The notes: generated by a model from the letters alone, not told the origin. DNA of 64,000 nt from JAHJFW01 sp964595075 (GCA_964595075.1 CAZQNT010000002.1:1-64000); one strand, 5' to 3'. Shown: positions 23,249-32,579, counted from the stretch's first letter. Translations and numbers: made by a program.

Positions 23249-23324
23249 AGATATGCGATTAAGTTGGTTATGGGTTCAGAGTAACGGATGAGTCAGATGG
23301 GAAAGCCGTTCAATCCACAGGCGG

Positions 23325-23570
23325 TCAGATCGCGTTCTTCTGCAAAAGTGCAGACATCCGATCCGTGGCTTGGGTATTGGCCTGTACGTTCTTGTCGATC
23401 TCCTTCAGAACTTCTGCCTGGCCTAGCAGGGCTGTCGATATGCTTTCGATGGCTGCTCCGTGTTTCTCGAATATTTGGAGAAGTTTCCAGCAGATGATGC
23501 CGATGACGGCAACGGATCCGAGTGCCGGACCGAGGCTCCCGAGGTCTTGAATGAGGGTGGCTGGATCCAT
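23325..23570 (-). CDS. holin-like small membrane protein
   Basis: 81 residues. Short N-terminus, one strong membrane helix near residues 15-32 (GSVAVIGIICWKLLQIF), then an amphipathic helix with Gln/Asn-rich heptads (EIDKNVQANTQATDRM). The layout resembles XhlA/haemolysin-type phage accessory holins. It starts two bases after the 26-residue gene (TGATATG junction) and precedes the endolysin. Function inferred from layout and position. Confidence 0.65.
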   Translation of the reverse strand: MDPATLIQDLGSLGPALGSVAVIGIICWKLLQIFEKHGAAIESISTALLGQAEVLKEIDKNVQANTQATDRMSALLQKNAI

Positions 23571-23571
23571 A

Positions 23572-23652
23572 TCAGGCTGCGGTTAAGATTGAATAAAAGG
23601 CGATGATGAGTGCCGCCGCTCCGATACAAACGGGGATAAGGCAACCACGCAT
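23572..23652 (-). CDS. 26-residue membrane microprotein, possible holin or lysis partner
   Basis: MRGCLIPVCIGAAALIIAF then YSILTAA: almost entirely one membrane helix. The frame is bounded by TGATATG junctions at both ends: the tail tube stop lies two bases upstream and the next ATG two bases downstream. That junction form is shared by several genes of this phage, so translation is probably coupled. A candidate holin or pinholin partner. No homologue recognised because of its size. Confidence 0.55.
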   Translation of the reverse strand: MRGCLIPVCIGAAALIIAFYSILTAA

Positions 23653-23653
23653 A

Positions 23654-24622
23654 TCAGTAGCTCGCCACTTGATTGCGCACGATCGAGGTGACCATGGATG
23701 AATCGGATTCAGAATAGAACGCCTTGAACTTGAGCGTTTGGGTCACGATGTCGCCCTTGTTGAACGTGCGAGGGACTTCTTCCAGAATCGCCTTGGCGAA
23801 TTCGAATCGGATGCGAGGATTGGACACCGCGCCGATTGTGACGACCGTATTCGTGAAGTCGATACGCAACGCTTGTGCGGTATTGCCGAGCAGGTTTGTG
23901 ATTTGCGATTGATCGTCGTATACGAGCTCAATCTCCCCTTCCGCTTGGAACTGACGGTTCAGGATGTCGATCGGGTCTACGCTTCCAAGTGCGCGGTCGT
24001 CGTCTACGTTCTTGGAAATCTTGAGTGTCACTTTGCGAACTTTGATAGGTGTCGCACCGGCCAATCCCGAGATTGCTGACGCGAAGCGAATATCGCCCAT
24101 GGTCGGTAAGAAGATGTTCTCCGCTACATAGGTCGCCGAACGGGATTGTGTCACGCCTGCTTTGGAACGGAATCCAAATTTGGCCATGGCATGCTTGTCG
24201 AGCTCGACCGCGAATTCGAGGTCAGTAAGCATTGCAAGCGCGTAGTCTTTGCCGGCATTCGGTTCTTTGAGATGGACGGAGATCGACTGGTGCTGGTTGG
24301 ATTGCTGAACGGAAAACGTGTGATCATACACGCCGCTCTCGACGGTCGTATCGTTCACGGCTCCAAAAATTCCGAGCATGAGGAGTCCGATGGATTTGTC
24401 TCGAACCGGAAGCTTGAAATTGCCCTCAGCGTACTTCTCGACGATCTGGGCGTCGATGGAGTTCTCGATGAGGTTGCGTGACGATTCGTCGGTTGCATGC
24501 GCGACTCGTTCGTCAATGGAAACTTCCGATGGTCGGAGCCAGTAGCCTGGCGCGACGGCGGTGCCTCGGACGGTTTCTTTGCCGACGCCGAGATCAATGC
24601 GGGAACCTGTAAATTTGGACAT
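23654..24622 (-). CDS. phage major tail tube protein
   Basis: 322 residues. The opening GSRIDLGVGKETVRGTAVAP and later WLRPSEVSIDERV are typical of siphovirus tail tube proteins. The middle is beta-rich, with KFGFRSKAGVTQS and IKVRKVTLKISKNV, and the end carries NKGDIVTQTLKFKAFYS. It would polymerise into the tail tube around the tape measure. Located after head-tail connector genes and before lysis and chaperone genes. Confidence 0.85.
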   Translation of the reverse strand: MSKFTGSRIDLGVGKETVRGTAVAPGYWLRPSEVSIDERVAHATDESSRNLIENSIDAQIVEKYAEGNFKLPVRDKSIGLLMLGIFGAVNDTTVESGVYDHTFSVQQSNQHQSISVHLKEPNAGKDYALAMLTDLEFAVELDKHAMAKFGFRSKAGVTQSRSATYVAENIFLPTMGDIRFASAISGLAGATPIKVRKVTLKISKNVDDDRALGSVDPIDILNRQFQAEGEIELVYDDQSQITNLLGNTAQALRIDFTNTVVTIGAVSNPRIRFEFAKAILEEVPRTFNKGDIVTQTLKFKAFYSESDSSMVTSIVRNQVASY

Positions 24623-24625
24623 ATA

Positions 24626-24838
24626 TTATGGAGTGGAAATATCAAAACGGCGGTTGTATTCGGCAACCGCCTCTTCGAATGAATCGGCAACAATAGTCGT
24701 GGGCGGGCGTCCGCCTTCCGCGCTGAAATAAAATTCCTGCGCTCCGCCCCGCGCTTCATTTTGGACGGCGAGCCTCCGCTCCTCGCTCTTGGAGCGCGGT
24801 GCGGATCCGAACGCCTTGTTTTCGGCTTTCTCGATCAT
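24626..24838 (-). CDS. small phage protein, unknown
   Basis: 70 residues, charged, no membrane segment. The end (TTIVADSFEEAVAEYNRRF) is a predicted helix. Four bases separate it from the tail tube gene, so the two are co-transcribed. No family recognised. Confidence 0.55.
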   Translation of the reverse strand: MIEKAENKAFGSAPRSKSEERRLAVQNEARGGAQEFYFSAEGGRPPTTIVADSFEEAVAEYNRRFDISTP

Positions 24839-24889
24839 ACGGATGAAGCGTATCCATCCGCAGACTTGGAAAGCCCGAGCTATCCACAG

Positions 24890-25327
24890 CTAGGCATTCC
24901 CCTGCACTTTGCGGCATTTGAGCGTGAGCACCGATACGTAGTGAGGTTTTCCACGCCACTCGATCACGCCTGATCTTGAAAGTGCGGGATATACGTCTCC
25001 GTCACATACACCTCCGAGCGTACGGTCGTGAGCGAATTGGTAGATAAGGTCGTCGATGACTGCATCCAAGGATTTTTCTGCCGTCGCAATCCCTACGTTG
25101 TCCATCTCGGCATAAAGCAAAATATCGAATTGATACTCGATGAGATCTTCTTGGTTGGTGAAATAGGAACCTTCCGATACGGCACGGCGGAGTTCCGCAA
25201 CCGGATAGCTTGCGATATCGAGCTTCTGCTGGTCTTGTTCTCCATCGTAAACCTCGCCAAGCACGCTCGCTGTTTTGCGAGCATCAAGTTTGGCTTTCAA
25301 TGCGGATCGAATAGAAACGAGTGACAT
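24890..25327 (-). CDS. probable phage tail terminator/completion protein
   Basis: 145 residues. Mixed alpha/beta sequence with EYQFDILLYAEMDNVGIATA, AIDDLIYQFAHDRTLGG-type helix and SGVIEWRGKPHYVSVLTLKC at the end, resembling the strand-helix-strand layout of tail terminator proteins (lambda gpU-like). Positioned between the HK97 gp10-like gene and the tail tube, as expected. Assigned mainly on order. Confidence 0.6.
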   Translation of the reverse strand: MSLVSIRSALKAKLDARKTASVLGEVYDGEQDQQKLDIASYPVAELRRAVSEGSYFTNQEDLIEYQFDILLYAEMDNVGIATAEKSLDAVIDDLIYQFAHDRTLGGVCDGDVYPALSRSGVIEWRGKPHYVSVLTLKCRKVQGNA

Positions 25328-25328
25328 A

Positions 25329-25715
25329 TTAAAAAGCTGGAACGCGCATTGTCTCCATTATTTTCTGCGCAGCCTCTTCGAAACGCTTGTTGATGAGGGG
25401 TTCGGATGCCTGAGCAAGCTTCTCCATGAATTTGCGAGGCTTGATATACCGCGTGCCTTGGTCGACGTAGATCGCGTATTCGACCGTAGGGCCGACGGCG
25501 CGCCAAAGATTTCCGCGAACGATGCCCTCTTTGAATGATTGCGACATACGAGTCGTGCGATACGGAACGATTCCGCGATGCGGTAACGCGTAATTCAAAA
25601 CGATGTCGACGGAACGGTCGAGGGCTTCGTCGATTTGCTCAAGCGACGTTTGCGGATATCGAGCAACTGCCACGCGGAGATCGTCCAGATTCCTGATGCG
25701 GATGGTGATTGGCAT
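25329..25715 (-). CDS. HK97 gp10-like head-tail joining protein
   Basis: 128 residues from ATG 25715, which follows the previous stop by two bases (TGATATG). The pattern LDRSVDIVLNYALPHRGIVP, then RTTRMSQSFKEGI, VGPTVEYAIYVDQGTRYIKP and an amphipathic C-terminal helix (NKRFEEAAQKIMETM) matches the HK97-gp10/putative tail component family, where 'Y-A-x-x-V-x-x-G-T' is the hallmark. Confidence 0.85.
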   Translation of the reverse strand: MPITIRIRNLDDLRVAVARYPQTSLEQIDEALDRSVDIVLNYALPHRGIVPYRTTRMSQSFKEGIVRGNLWRAVGPTVEYAIYVDQGTRYIKPRKFMEKLAQASEPLINKRFEEAAQKIMETMRVPAF

Positions 25716-25716
25716 A

Positions 25717-26334
25717 TCATCCCAAATAGACTCGACGATAACGGTCGAGGGGAAGCTGTTCCTCTGGTTCCAAAGTTTCCATCCACATCGCCATAGCTTC
25801 CCCTGCCTGTTCTCGGCTTTTGCCAACGCTTTCGCGCTTTTTGAAGGCTTTGATCGTGATCCTCTCGCAGAGATCGGATAAATCGAATGGGAGATTATGC
25901 TTGGTCAAATCCGTATCATGAGCGAAATCAATTTTGTATCCAGCCGTATAGCTCGCTTGGATATTATTCGTGCCTCTTGGCACGCCTCCGTAGATGCGGA
26001 TGAGGCCGGATGAACCATCGCCGACAAGTTCGAATTCCACGGGGAGAAAATCAGTCCATGCGGGAAAGGTCGGAACGCCAGCTCGGTATTGCAGGCTCGT
26101 AAGTGCCGTGACTGGCGCCTGTTTCAACATGACCATCCGCGTCCCTTCGGACTCCACGAGGTAAAGTTCGTTCGTATAATTCGCCTCTTTAAATCTGCGG
26201 TCGCAAGATGATTCGATGAGATCCGTAGACGCGTTGATCAGTCGTTCCAAAAGCGTATCAAAACCCGCGCTCGTGAGGCCGAGACGGTCTTTGACCCGTT
26301 GGAGCGAGGTGAGGGCGTAAGCGGTCGTGGCCAT
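25717..26334 (-). CDS. phage head-tail connector (gp6/DUF3199-like)
   Basis: 205 residues. The N-terminal helical part (LTSLQRVKDRLGLTSAGFDT, then LLERLINASTDLIESSCDRR) is the standard start of phage gp6-like connectors. A beta-rich middle with TNNIQASYTAGY and a C-terminal helix (LSDLCERITIKAFKKRE) follow. It would form the ring under the portal. Located directly after the capsid-module genes. Confidence 0.82.
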   Translation of the reverse strand: MATTAYALTSLQRVKDRLGLTSAGFDTLLERLINASTDLIESSCDRRFKEANYTNELYLVESEGTRMVMLKQAPVTALTSLQYRAGVPTFPAWTDFLPVEFELVGDGSSGLIRIYGGVPRGTNNIQASYTAGYKIDFAHDTDLTKHNLPFDLSDLCERITIKAFKKRESVGKSREQAGEAMAMWMETLEPEEQLPLDRYRRVYLG

Positions 26335-26401
26335 AGCAGTATTCTAAACGATACGGGATTGTCGGGGAGCATGCTCTACTCCCCGACAAAGGCCGCCCCG
26401 T

Positions 26402-26818
26402 CTAGACCACGGCGTCCGGCACGATTGCCGGATTCTGCGCCGCGCGTCCAAGGTTGAACGATCCCGTGAGAGCGATGGAAGGCGTCGTACCTCCAACCGT
26501 CAGCACAAGACGCATATAGCGCTTGCGGTTTCCGGTTCCCAGACCGTTCACGCCGATCGTTTTGATCTGGCTTGATTCGGTGATGGTGACCGATGCGCCG
26601 GCGACGTCGGCCATGTCCGAACCGTCGTCTTCGTCTCCTTCTTGGAGCTTCACGGCGTAGGTTTCGTCGGTGTCCGTCGTGTCGATCGTACCGGCCGTGA
26701 TGACGGCTTGCAGGTTATCGAATCCCATGGTGTCGACCACGGTGCCTTCGGTATTTGCGGTCAACGCATCCGGACCGAGCGAGGCGAGGACTTTAATGTT
26801 TTCTGCCACTGTTTTCAT
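26402..26818 (-). CDS. phage structural protein, possible capsid decoration
   Basis: 138 residues, beta-rich, acidic. Segments VDTMGFDNLQAVITAGTID, YAVKLQEGDEDDGSDMADV and KRYMRLVLTVGG resemble a common small head protein found after major capsid genes in siphoviruses. Overlaps the preceding small gene by four bases. Decoration role is a guess. Confidence 0.55.
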   Translation of the reverse strand: MKTVAENIKVLASLGPDALTANTEGTVVDTMGFDNLQAVITAGTIDTTDTDETYAVKLQEGDEDDGSDMADVAGASVTITESSQIKTIGVNGLGTGNRKRYMRLVLTVGGTTPSIALTGSFNLGRAAQNPAIVPDAVV

Positions 26819-26997
26819 ACGTGTGGTTTGAGTGAATGAGATTTGGACGTCCGCTTTGTTTTCGTCGTCCCTTCCGTCTTTTCCAAATATTCCGAACCGT
26901 AGGCGAGCGCCTCCTCGTTCGTGATTTCGACCGTCTCCCCCGCTTCCTTGCGGTCGCCATGGATGATGATCGGTTTCAGGACTTTGAAGGCGCTCAT
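26815..26997 (-). CDS. small phage head protein, unknown
   Basis: 60 residues from ATG 26997 (MSAFKVLKPIIIHGDRKEAG), with EITNEEALAYGSEYLEKTE in the middle and a Lys/Thr/Ser-rich tail. Short proteins with this 'v-l-k-p-i...g-d...i-t-d-e-e-A' start occur beside capsid genes in many phages. Four-base overlap with the next gene. Confidence 0.6.
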   Translation of the reverse strand: MSAFKVLKPIIIHGDRKEAGETVEITNEEALAYGSEYLEKTEGTTKTKRTSKSHSLKPHV

Positions 26998-27001
26998 ACG
27001 A

Positions 27002-28189
27002 TTAGGAGCTTGCCGTCTTGATGGCGGTGAGTGCTTGCGGGAGCGAGATGACGGCCGCATGGCGGTTGCCCATGACCATGCCGATCTGGCGAGCCAAGGC
27101 GACTTCCTTGCCACCGAACGTACCGCTCGTGAAGCGATCCATTTCCATTTCGTTCTTCATACCGAGGCCGACCGCTTTGAGCGTGCCGAACACGCCGAAT
27201 TTGGTTCCGGCGGCGGAATCGCTGAATGCGGGGAGATGGCGCACGGTGAAGACAGGAAATCCGAGAATCGAACCTGCGGGTTTCGGTCCGCCGTTTTGCG
27301 GGTTGACCGAAAGCGTCTGCGGGTTCAAGCCTGCGAGTTGCAGGACGTAGAAACCGGCGTCGTCCTTCTGCGCGCGGAGTTTCGCCCAGACCGTTCGGCT
27401 GAAATAAAAGGCAGCCGAGTCGAGGGTGGATTCCTCAACGCTCGCGATCACGTCGGACGAATCGTCGATGATCTTGTACGAGTCAAAGCCTGTTTTGCCG
27501 GACGAGAGCGAGTACGTATTCACTTCTTTGCTTGCCATGATGCCGACGAACGGATGGCCGGTGCCTGCGAACACCTGTTTGTCGATCATGTTGGACATGG
27601 CTTCGGCAGCGAGTGCCATGAGCCAGTCAGCCACGGCTGGGGTCGCTTCGGCCAAGAGATCCTTGCCCAAAACGAATGCGAGCTGCCAGCTTTTGGCGAT
27701 GAGGCGGGCGGTCTTGAACGTGATACCCGTGACGTTTCCGACGGCATCGACGCCAAGATATTCGCCTTCGAGGAACGAGCCTCCGTAGGCAGGAATATCG
27801 AGTTCGTCGCCTTTCATGTCCCAACGCGCACACTGCGAAACGGCCACGCCAACGGTTGCAGCGATGCGCAAGATGGCGTTTGCGACTTCGGTCGGCACGA
27901 GGTATCCGCCGCGCGAATCCTGATCGCCGATAATGGCTTCGCCGGACTTTGTCTGCAACACCACCGTCTTCACGAATTTGGCGAATTCGGTTTTCTGAGC
28001 GTCCGAAAGGCCGGTCTTGTCGTGACCCAAGACGATACGTTCAAGCTTCAGTTGCTCAACGGCTTCACGCACCATTCCGGCGCGTTCGTCGCCGATGAGC
28101 GCCTTCACTTTCTCGTGGAGGGCATTGTCGAGATGCCCCTTAATGTCTTCCGCGAGTTCTGTCTTGAACTGTTCGAGTTCTTTCAACAT
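27002..28189 (-). CDS. major capsid protein (HK97 fold)
   Basis: 395 residues. The N-terminal about 80 residues are helical (LEQFKTELAEDIKGHLDNAL) and correspond to the delta/scaffold arm. The HK97 core begins near GDQDSRGGYLVPTEVANAIL, followed by IDKQVFAGTGHPFVGIMA and GSILGFPVFTVRHLPAFSD, all typical of Caudoviricetes capsids. It forms the icosahedral shell; the N-arm is probably removed by the adjacent protease. Confidence 0.93.
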   Translation of the reverse strand: MLKELEQFKTELAEDIKGHLDNALHEKVKALIGDERAGMVREAVEQLKLERIVLGHDKTGLSDAQKTEFAKFVKTVVLQTKSGEAIIGDQDSRGGYLVPTEVANAILRIAATVGVAVSQCARWDMKGDELDIPAYGGSFLEGEYLGVDAVGNVTGITFKTARLIAKSWQLAFVLGKDLLAEATPAVADWLMALAAEAMSNMIDKQVFAGTGHPFVGIMASKEVNTYSLSSGKTGFDSYKIIDDSSDVIASVEESTLDSAAFYFSRTVWAKLRAQKDDAGFYVLQLAGLNPQTLSVNPQNGGPKPAGSILGFPVFTVRHLPAFSDSAAGTKFGVFGTLKAVGLGMKNEMEMDRFTSGTFGGKEVALARQIGMVMGNRHAAVISLPQALTAIKTASS

Positions 28190-28194
28190 AGAGA

Positions 28195-29013
28195 TTATTT
28201 AGTACGAATGAATAATTTGCTCTTTGCGAGAGCTTCCGAGGTTGCCGTGTTTACGGCACGCAAGACCTGACGTTGGAGAAGCCACTGCTTGAAGACTTCT
28301 TCGTCAGACCCTTCGTCGCTCGACCTTTGCTTCGGGGCGCTCCCATCAGGCGCGTCCTTCCCCTCGGAACCCTGGGCTTCCGCTCCGTTTAAGAGCTGCT
28401 CCAAAGCACCGCTTGCTTGTTCCAATAGGTTGATGGCATTTTCAATCTGCGTCCGCGTGTCCGTTGAGATCGTCCGTCCTGCTTTCTCAGCCGGTTCTGG
28501 TTGTTTCGGCTCTTCGGGTTTCTCCGGTTCCTCTGTTTTCCCGATGAACGCTTCGACCGCTTTCGCTTCAGTATCTCCAATGTCTTTGACGGAAAGCGTT
28601 CGAGCATTCGGATTGCAGGGAACGGCCACGAAGCTGATTTCGAGGAGCTCGTTCTTCATCGACCCATCTTGTGCCTGATTGCGCATGAACCCGACGGACA
28701 CCGTGTCGAGAAAACCTTGTTCGACCATTTCTTTCGTCTCCCGAGCTGCATCCGTGATGTCGTGGAACAGGGGCTCGAATAAAAGCTGACGGTTTTCAGA
28801 GCGAACATTCTCTGCGAGTCCGACAATGGACTTCACGGAGTAGTCGTGGTCGATAAGCAGACGTGGTGACTTTTGAAAGTTCGAGAGATCCCAGCTTGAA
28901 ACGGGAATCGCTTCGCCGGAACGGTCAATCGTTTCGTCGCTCGCCACAATCGTCACTCGTCCGTCAGCGGCTTTGGTGATGGTTGCTTTGAGTTGTATTT
29001 TTTCGGTTTGCAT
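28195..29013 (-). CDS. prohead protease (HK97/U35 family)
   Basis: 272 residues. Residues about 1-125 form the protease: VTIVASDETIDRSGEAIPVS, SPRLLIDHDYSVKSIVGLAE (catalytic His) and FLDTVSVGFM (catalytic Ser). A Pro/Glu-rich linker and helical C-terminal tail may act as internal scaffold. It matures the capsid before DNA packaging. Five bases separate it from the capsid gene. Confidence 0.9.
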   Translation of the reverse strand: MQTEKIQLKATITKAADGRVTIVASDETIDRSGEAIPVSSWDLSNFQKSPRLLIDHDYSVKSIVGLAENVRSENRQLLFEPLFHDITDAARETKEMVEQGFLDTVSVGFMRNQAQDGSMKNELLEISFVAVPCNPNARTLSVKDIGDTEAKAVEAFIGKTEEPEKPEEPKQPEPAEKAGRTISTDTRTQIENAINLLEQASGALEQLLNGAEAQGSEGKDAPDGSAPKQRSSDEGSDEEVFKQWLLQRQVLRAVNTATSEALAKSKLFIRTK

Positions 29014-29068
29014 ACCTTGGAAAGAAGCGTATCGGGTTAATGACGCACAATCGTTTCGTTATCCACAA

Positions 29069-31171
29069 TCAATCTTGAAGCTCTTCGACCTGCGGCACGA
29101 CTTGGCATCGACAATTCGGATGAAGCGCTCCTCCGGTCACGTTTGCGTAGTCAACAGGCATGGTTCCGCCTTCCGATCCCTGCACCACATCGCCCTTGTC
29201 GTAGAAGTTTTCGTCGATGCCGACGACGGTTCCATGGAGCGGGGCGCAAAATTCACACACTTGTTCATCGGCCGCCGTATACCAGACGAGCTTTTGCACG
29301 CCCGATTGTCTGTACGCCTCGCGTCCGGCCATGTTGGCCACACGGAATGCTTCGGTTTTTGCCACGCGTTCTGCACGAACATCGGATGAGAATTCGCCAA
29401 TATCGCTGATGCGGTTCTTGAGCTTGTCGATCCCCTCGCCCGCATCAAGTCCAGCCTTGAGGGCATCTCTGAGCAAACGCATCGTTTCCTCCTGATACGT
29501 TTCGGCCATGAGTCCGACGGCGTCGTTCACGGCTTGATCGACTCGGGCAGCAGTCTCGTCGAATGCGCCGCCAATAAGGTCGGCAGAGGTCCTTCCTTCG
29601 CTTCGGTACAGATCGTAAAATATCGGACGAACTGCGCTCACGATGATGCGGACTTCTGAACGCGGATCGATTAAGGTGGCGAGATCAAACGCCTTTGATT
29701 GTTCTTCCAGATTGGCTGACGCGCGTTCGGCCATGCCTTGGGCGTACTTCGCCATCTTCTTCTTGATAAGTTTCTCGTACGGATCCACGCGGTTCGCAAA
29801 AGCCTGCCATCTCGCTTCCTCCCGCATGAGCTTGAAAGCATTGAAGATAAGGCCAAGACTTTTCGTAGCTTTTTCGGAGACTGTCTGTACGGCGACATCG
29901 ACCCTCGTATCTGCTTCCTCCATGCGTTTAGCTTCCTTGAAGGCTGGATAGGCTGAACGTGGCGCAAGCGATTTATTCGGTTGGACTTTCGGCGATCCGA
30001 CTGGCATCTGTGAAAACGGAGCCATGACCGAATCTCCATTGTCGATCGGTTCAAGCCCAAGCTCGTCGCGTACTTCGTTTACGGTTTCGTATGGTGCGCC
30101 TCCGAGGGCTGCCATGCGCTTCTTGATGGCCAAGTCTTCGTCTTCCGGAACCACGTTGTCGAATTCGACGATTAAGTCCTTGCCGAATCGTGGGATGAGA
30201 AGGACATTTAAAAAAGTTGCGATGCGACGCAATCGAGGCATAATCGTGCGGAGCGCATAGATGTAGTTCGTGGCATCGGCGGTCGCGCGGTTCAAGTTCT
30301 CGCCAGCCCCAAGTCCGAGTACCACATGGGGAGTCCGCATCCCCGACAGAATGTCGTCTCTGGACCACTTGAGCTGTTCTACGAAATCCATTTCCTTTTG
30401 GCTCCAACCCATCTTGTCCGGCTCGACGCCATCGGGAAGGATTGCAACCTTGTGCGCATTCTCGGTGCCGCGATAGCGGTCTTCGAACTGCATGCGGATC
30501 GGATCCATCTGCTCTCGTGTCTTGAACTTGGATTTGAGGATGAGATCCGGCCGTGCGCTGTTGCGGAAAAACGCGCGATTCCATTGACGTGTGGATAGAT
30601 CGAGGTCGACTGAGTCGGACATAGCCTGCACCGCTCCGAACCCGAGAATCGGATCGTCGGGGTTCGATTCCCTGATATGCAAAATCTGGTACGGCTGAAA
30701 AACGTATTCGCGCGATTTGTGTCGGTATTTGTACGCGACGATGGACTCGGGAAAGGAATCCGTCCGGACGATGGTGACGTTCTGCGCCTTGAGAAAATAA
30801 AGTGCTTTCGGCTTGGAGGTCGGCGAGTCCGCTCCGTCCATGTAGATGTAGGCGTTGCCGTAGAAGTCGAGAGACATGCTGAGCATCTCGAGTAGTTCGG
30901 AATGAGTTGAGATCGGATTCGGTTTATGCAAAAGGTCGAGCGCGGGATGCGAATCGATCTCGCTCCACGATCCGTCAGCCTTGATGCGATACAAACGGAA
31001 CGCGGCGTTGCCCACGGTCTCTCCAAGAAGTTTCGCAGCCTTGAATTGCCAGCCGAATGCAACGCTCGACGATCCGTTCAACCAAGATGAAAATGCGTGG
31101 CCGACTTCGGCGATGCTCTTTCCGCTCCTGTAGAAGTGCCACGTCTCTTTCACGCGATCAATGAGATTCAT
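29069..31171 (-). CDS. portal protein fused to MuF-like head morphogenesis domain
   Basis: 700 residues. The first about 410 are an HK97-type portal (HPALDLLHKPNPISTHSELL, YGNAYIYMDG, VNEVRDELGLEPIDNGD). The last about 150 are a phage Mu gpF/SPP1 gp7-type minor head domain (VAKTEAFRVANMAGREAYRQ, CEFCAPLHGT, HPNCRCQVVP with metal-binding-type Cys/His). Helical linker between. The portal is the DNA entry ring; MuF domains often carry toxins or assembly roles. Fusion of the two in one chain is less common than adjacent genes. Confidence 0.9.
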   Translation of the reverse strand: MNLIDRVKETWHFYRSGKSIAEVGHAFSSWLNGSSSVAFGWQFKAAKLLGETVGNAAFRLYRIKADGSWSEIDSHPALDLLHKPNPISTHSELLEMLSMSLDFYGNAYIYMDGADSPTSKPKALYFLKAQNVTIVRTDSFPESIVAYKYRHKSREYVFQPYQILHIRESNPDDPILGFGAVQAMSDSVDLDLSTRQWNRAFFRNSARPDLILKSKFKTREQMDPIRMQFEDRYRGTENAHKVAILPDGVEPDKMGWSQKEMDFVEQLKWSRDDILSGMRTPHVVLGLGAGENLNRATADATNYIYALRTIMPRLRRIATFLNVLLIPRFGKDLIVEFDNVVPEDEDLAIKKRMAALGGAPYETVNEVRDELGLEPIDNGDSVMAPFSQMPVGSPKVQPNKSLAPRSAYPAFKEAKRMEEADTRVDVAVQTVSEKATKSLGLIFNAFKLMREEARWQAFANRVDPYEKLIKKKMAKYAQGMAERASANLEEQSKAFDLATLIDPRSEVRIIVSAVRPIFYDLYRSEGRTSADLIGGAFDETAARVDQAVNDAVGLMAETYQEETMRLLRDALKAGLDAGEGIDKLKNRISDIGEFSSDVRAERVAKTEAFRVANMAGREAYRQSGVQKLVWYTAADEQVCEFCAPLHGTVVGIDENFYDKGDVVQGSEGGTMPVDYANVTGGALHPNCRCQVVPQVEELQD

Positions 31172-31208
31172 GGCGTAAGCATCGCAAAAACGCGAACGTC
31201 AAAGCCCG

Positions 31209-32579
31209 CTATATCCACAGCATCTCTGGAATCCAGTTGGCACGTTTGGCGTAATGACAGATCGCAAGCGCATCCGCGCGGTCAGGCGAACGCAACCCAC
31301 GCTTCTTTGAGTCGTCCTTCGATTCGATTTTTATCTGGCCTTTGGATGTCATCGCGTACTTGATGGAAGCGAGTTGATTCACGAGCACCGGATCGTTTGG
31401 AACGGAGATGCGGCTCTTCTCGAAATCCTCTCGTAGATTCCAGAATATTTCAGCCTTGAGATTGGCAAAGCGTTCCGAATCCTCTGCCGCAGCACCAAAA
31501 TTAACCGGTACGACTGACATTCCCTGTTCGCGCAGCATGTCAGTGACTCCTCCGCCGACGCCCGTATCATCGACGGCCACGAATTCGGCTCCAGCATCCT
31601 TGGCCGCAAGTACGAGCCAACCGGCCGTCTCGTTCGTCGCGCGCTTGTTGACGGACTCGACCAGCTCGTACGTATTGCCGAGAGATTTGAAAATCACGGT
31701 CTCGTCTTCGCCAAAACGCGCAACGTCGCAACCGATGCTTTTGCGTTCGTCGCCTTCTACCTTCGCTCCTATGGCACGCTCAACCCATGAAAGCGGAATG
31801 AGCGTGTCTGACCCCTCAACCGGAAACTGGCCAAGAACCTTGGCTTGAAATAATGGACCGCTGTCTCCCCATTCCGCTTTGCGTTCTTCGACCCACTCTC
31901 TTGTGACCGCACCCGGAATAACGATTTCGCCAGTGGTGACATTCGGATGTTTAAGGCAGGAAATTTCAATCTTGTGCCAAATGGAACTCTTGAATGTCTC
32001 GTAAAACGGACCGGATGGAGACGCGGGATTGCCGATAGCGACAATGCGATTGTTCGAACCTGTCGCAAGAGATGTAGCACCCGTCCATGTCTCAGGCGGC
32101 ACACCGGCGGCTTCGTCGAGGATGACTAATAGATTTGGCGAATGGAAACCTTGAAGCTTCGTTGAACCGAATTCGCGCTGGTCGACTCCTTCGCGCGTCG
32201 AGATCCCAAGCGCAAAACAATCATCGGAGATTTTCCACTGCGTCGAAAGCAACTCACCGCCAAGTGGAATGCGCGATGAGCGATATGCCGAGGCAATTTC
32301 TCCCCACAACACCTTCTCGACTTGCGTCCACGTTGGAGCGGTCGTGACGACCTTGGAAGGCTTGAAAACGGTCAGAAACCAAATGGCGAGACGTGCCATG
32401 AGCCATGACTTCCCCACTCCGTGTCCCGACCTGACAGTGACTCGTTTGTGGCCGACCACGGACTCGGCGACTTCGATTTGTTTTTCCCAAAGTACGGCAT
32501 CAGGCCAACAGAGCTTCACGAATCCGACGGGGTCACGCTGGAGTCTAAGCAGGATTCCTTCTGTTCGCCGACTTGCCAT
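31209..32579 (-). CDS. terminase large subunit
   Basis: 456 residues. ATPase: Walker A SGHGVGKSW near 52, Walker B LLVILDEAAGV near 150, coupling motif VAIGNP. Nuclease (RNase H-like): IGCDVARFGEDET near 280, FVAVDDTGVGGGV near 330 and RSPDRADALAIC near 435 give three acidic metal ligands. It cuts and packages phage DNA into the prohead. The start overlaps the small gene upstream. Confidence 0.96.
   Translation of the reverse strand: MASRRTEGILLRLQRDPVGFVKLCWPDAVLWEKQIEVAESVVGHKRVTVRSGHGVGKSWLMARLAIWFLTVFKPSKVVTTAPTWTQVEKVLWGEIASAYRSSRIPLGGELLSTQWKISDDCFALGISTREGVDQREFGSTKLQGFHSPNLLVILDEAAGVPPETWTGATSLATGSNNRIVAIGNPASPSGPFYETFKSSIWHKIEISCLKHPNVTTGEIVIPGAVTREWVEERKAEWGDSGPLFQAKVLGQFPVEGSDTLIPLSWVERAIGAKVEGDERKSIGCDVARFGEDETVIFKSLGNTYELVESVNKRATNETAGWLVLAAKDAGAEFVAVDDTGVGGGVTDMLREQGMSVVPVNFGAAAEDSERFANLKAEIFWNLREDFEKSRISVPNDPVLVNQLASIKYAMTSKGQIKIESKDDSKKRGLRSPDRADALAICHYAKRANWIPEMLWI

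Noticed and set aside
26921..28270. 449-residue plus-strand frame opposite the capsid gene
   Set aside because: Reverse shadow of the major capsid protein, which has clear HK97-family features.
30660..30680. GGTTCGATTCC motif as a tRNA T-arm
   Set aside because: Lies inside the portal gene and has no acceptor or anticodon stems.
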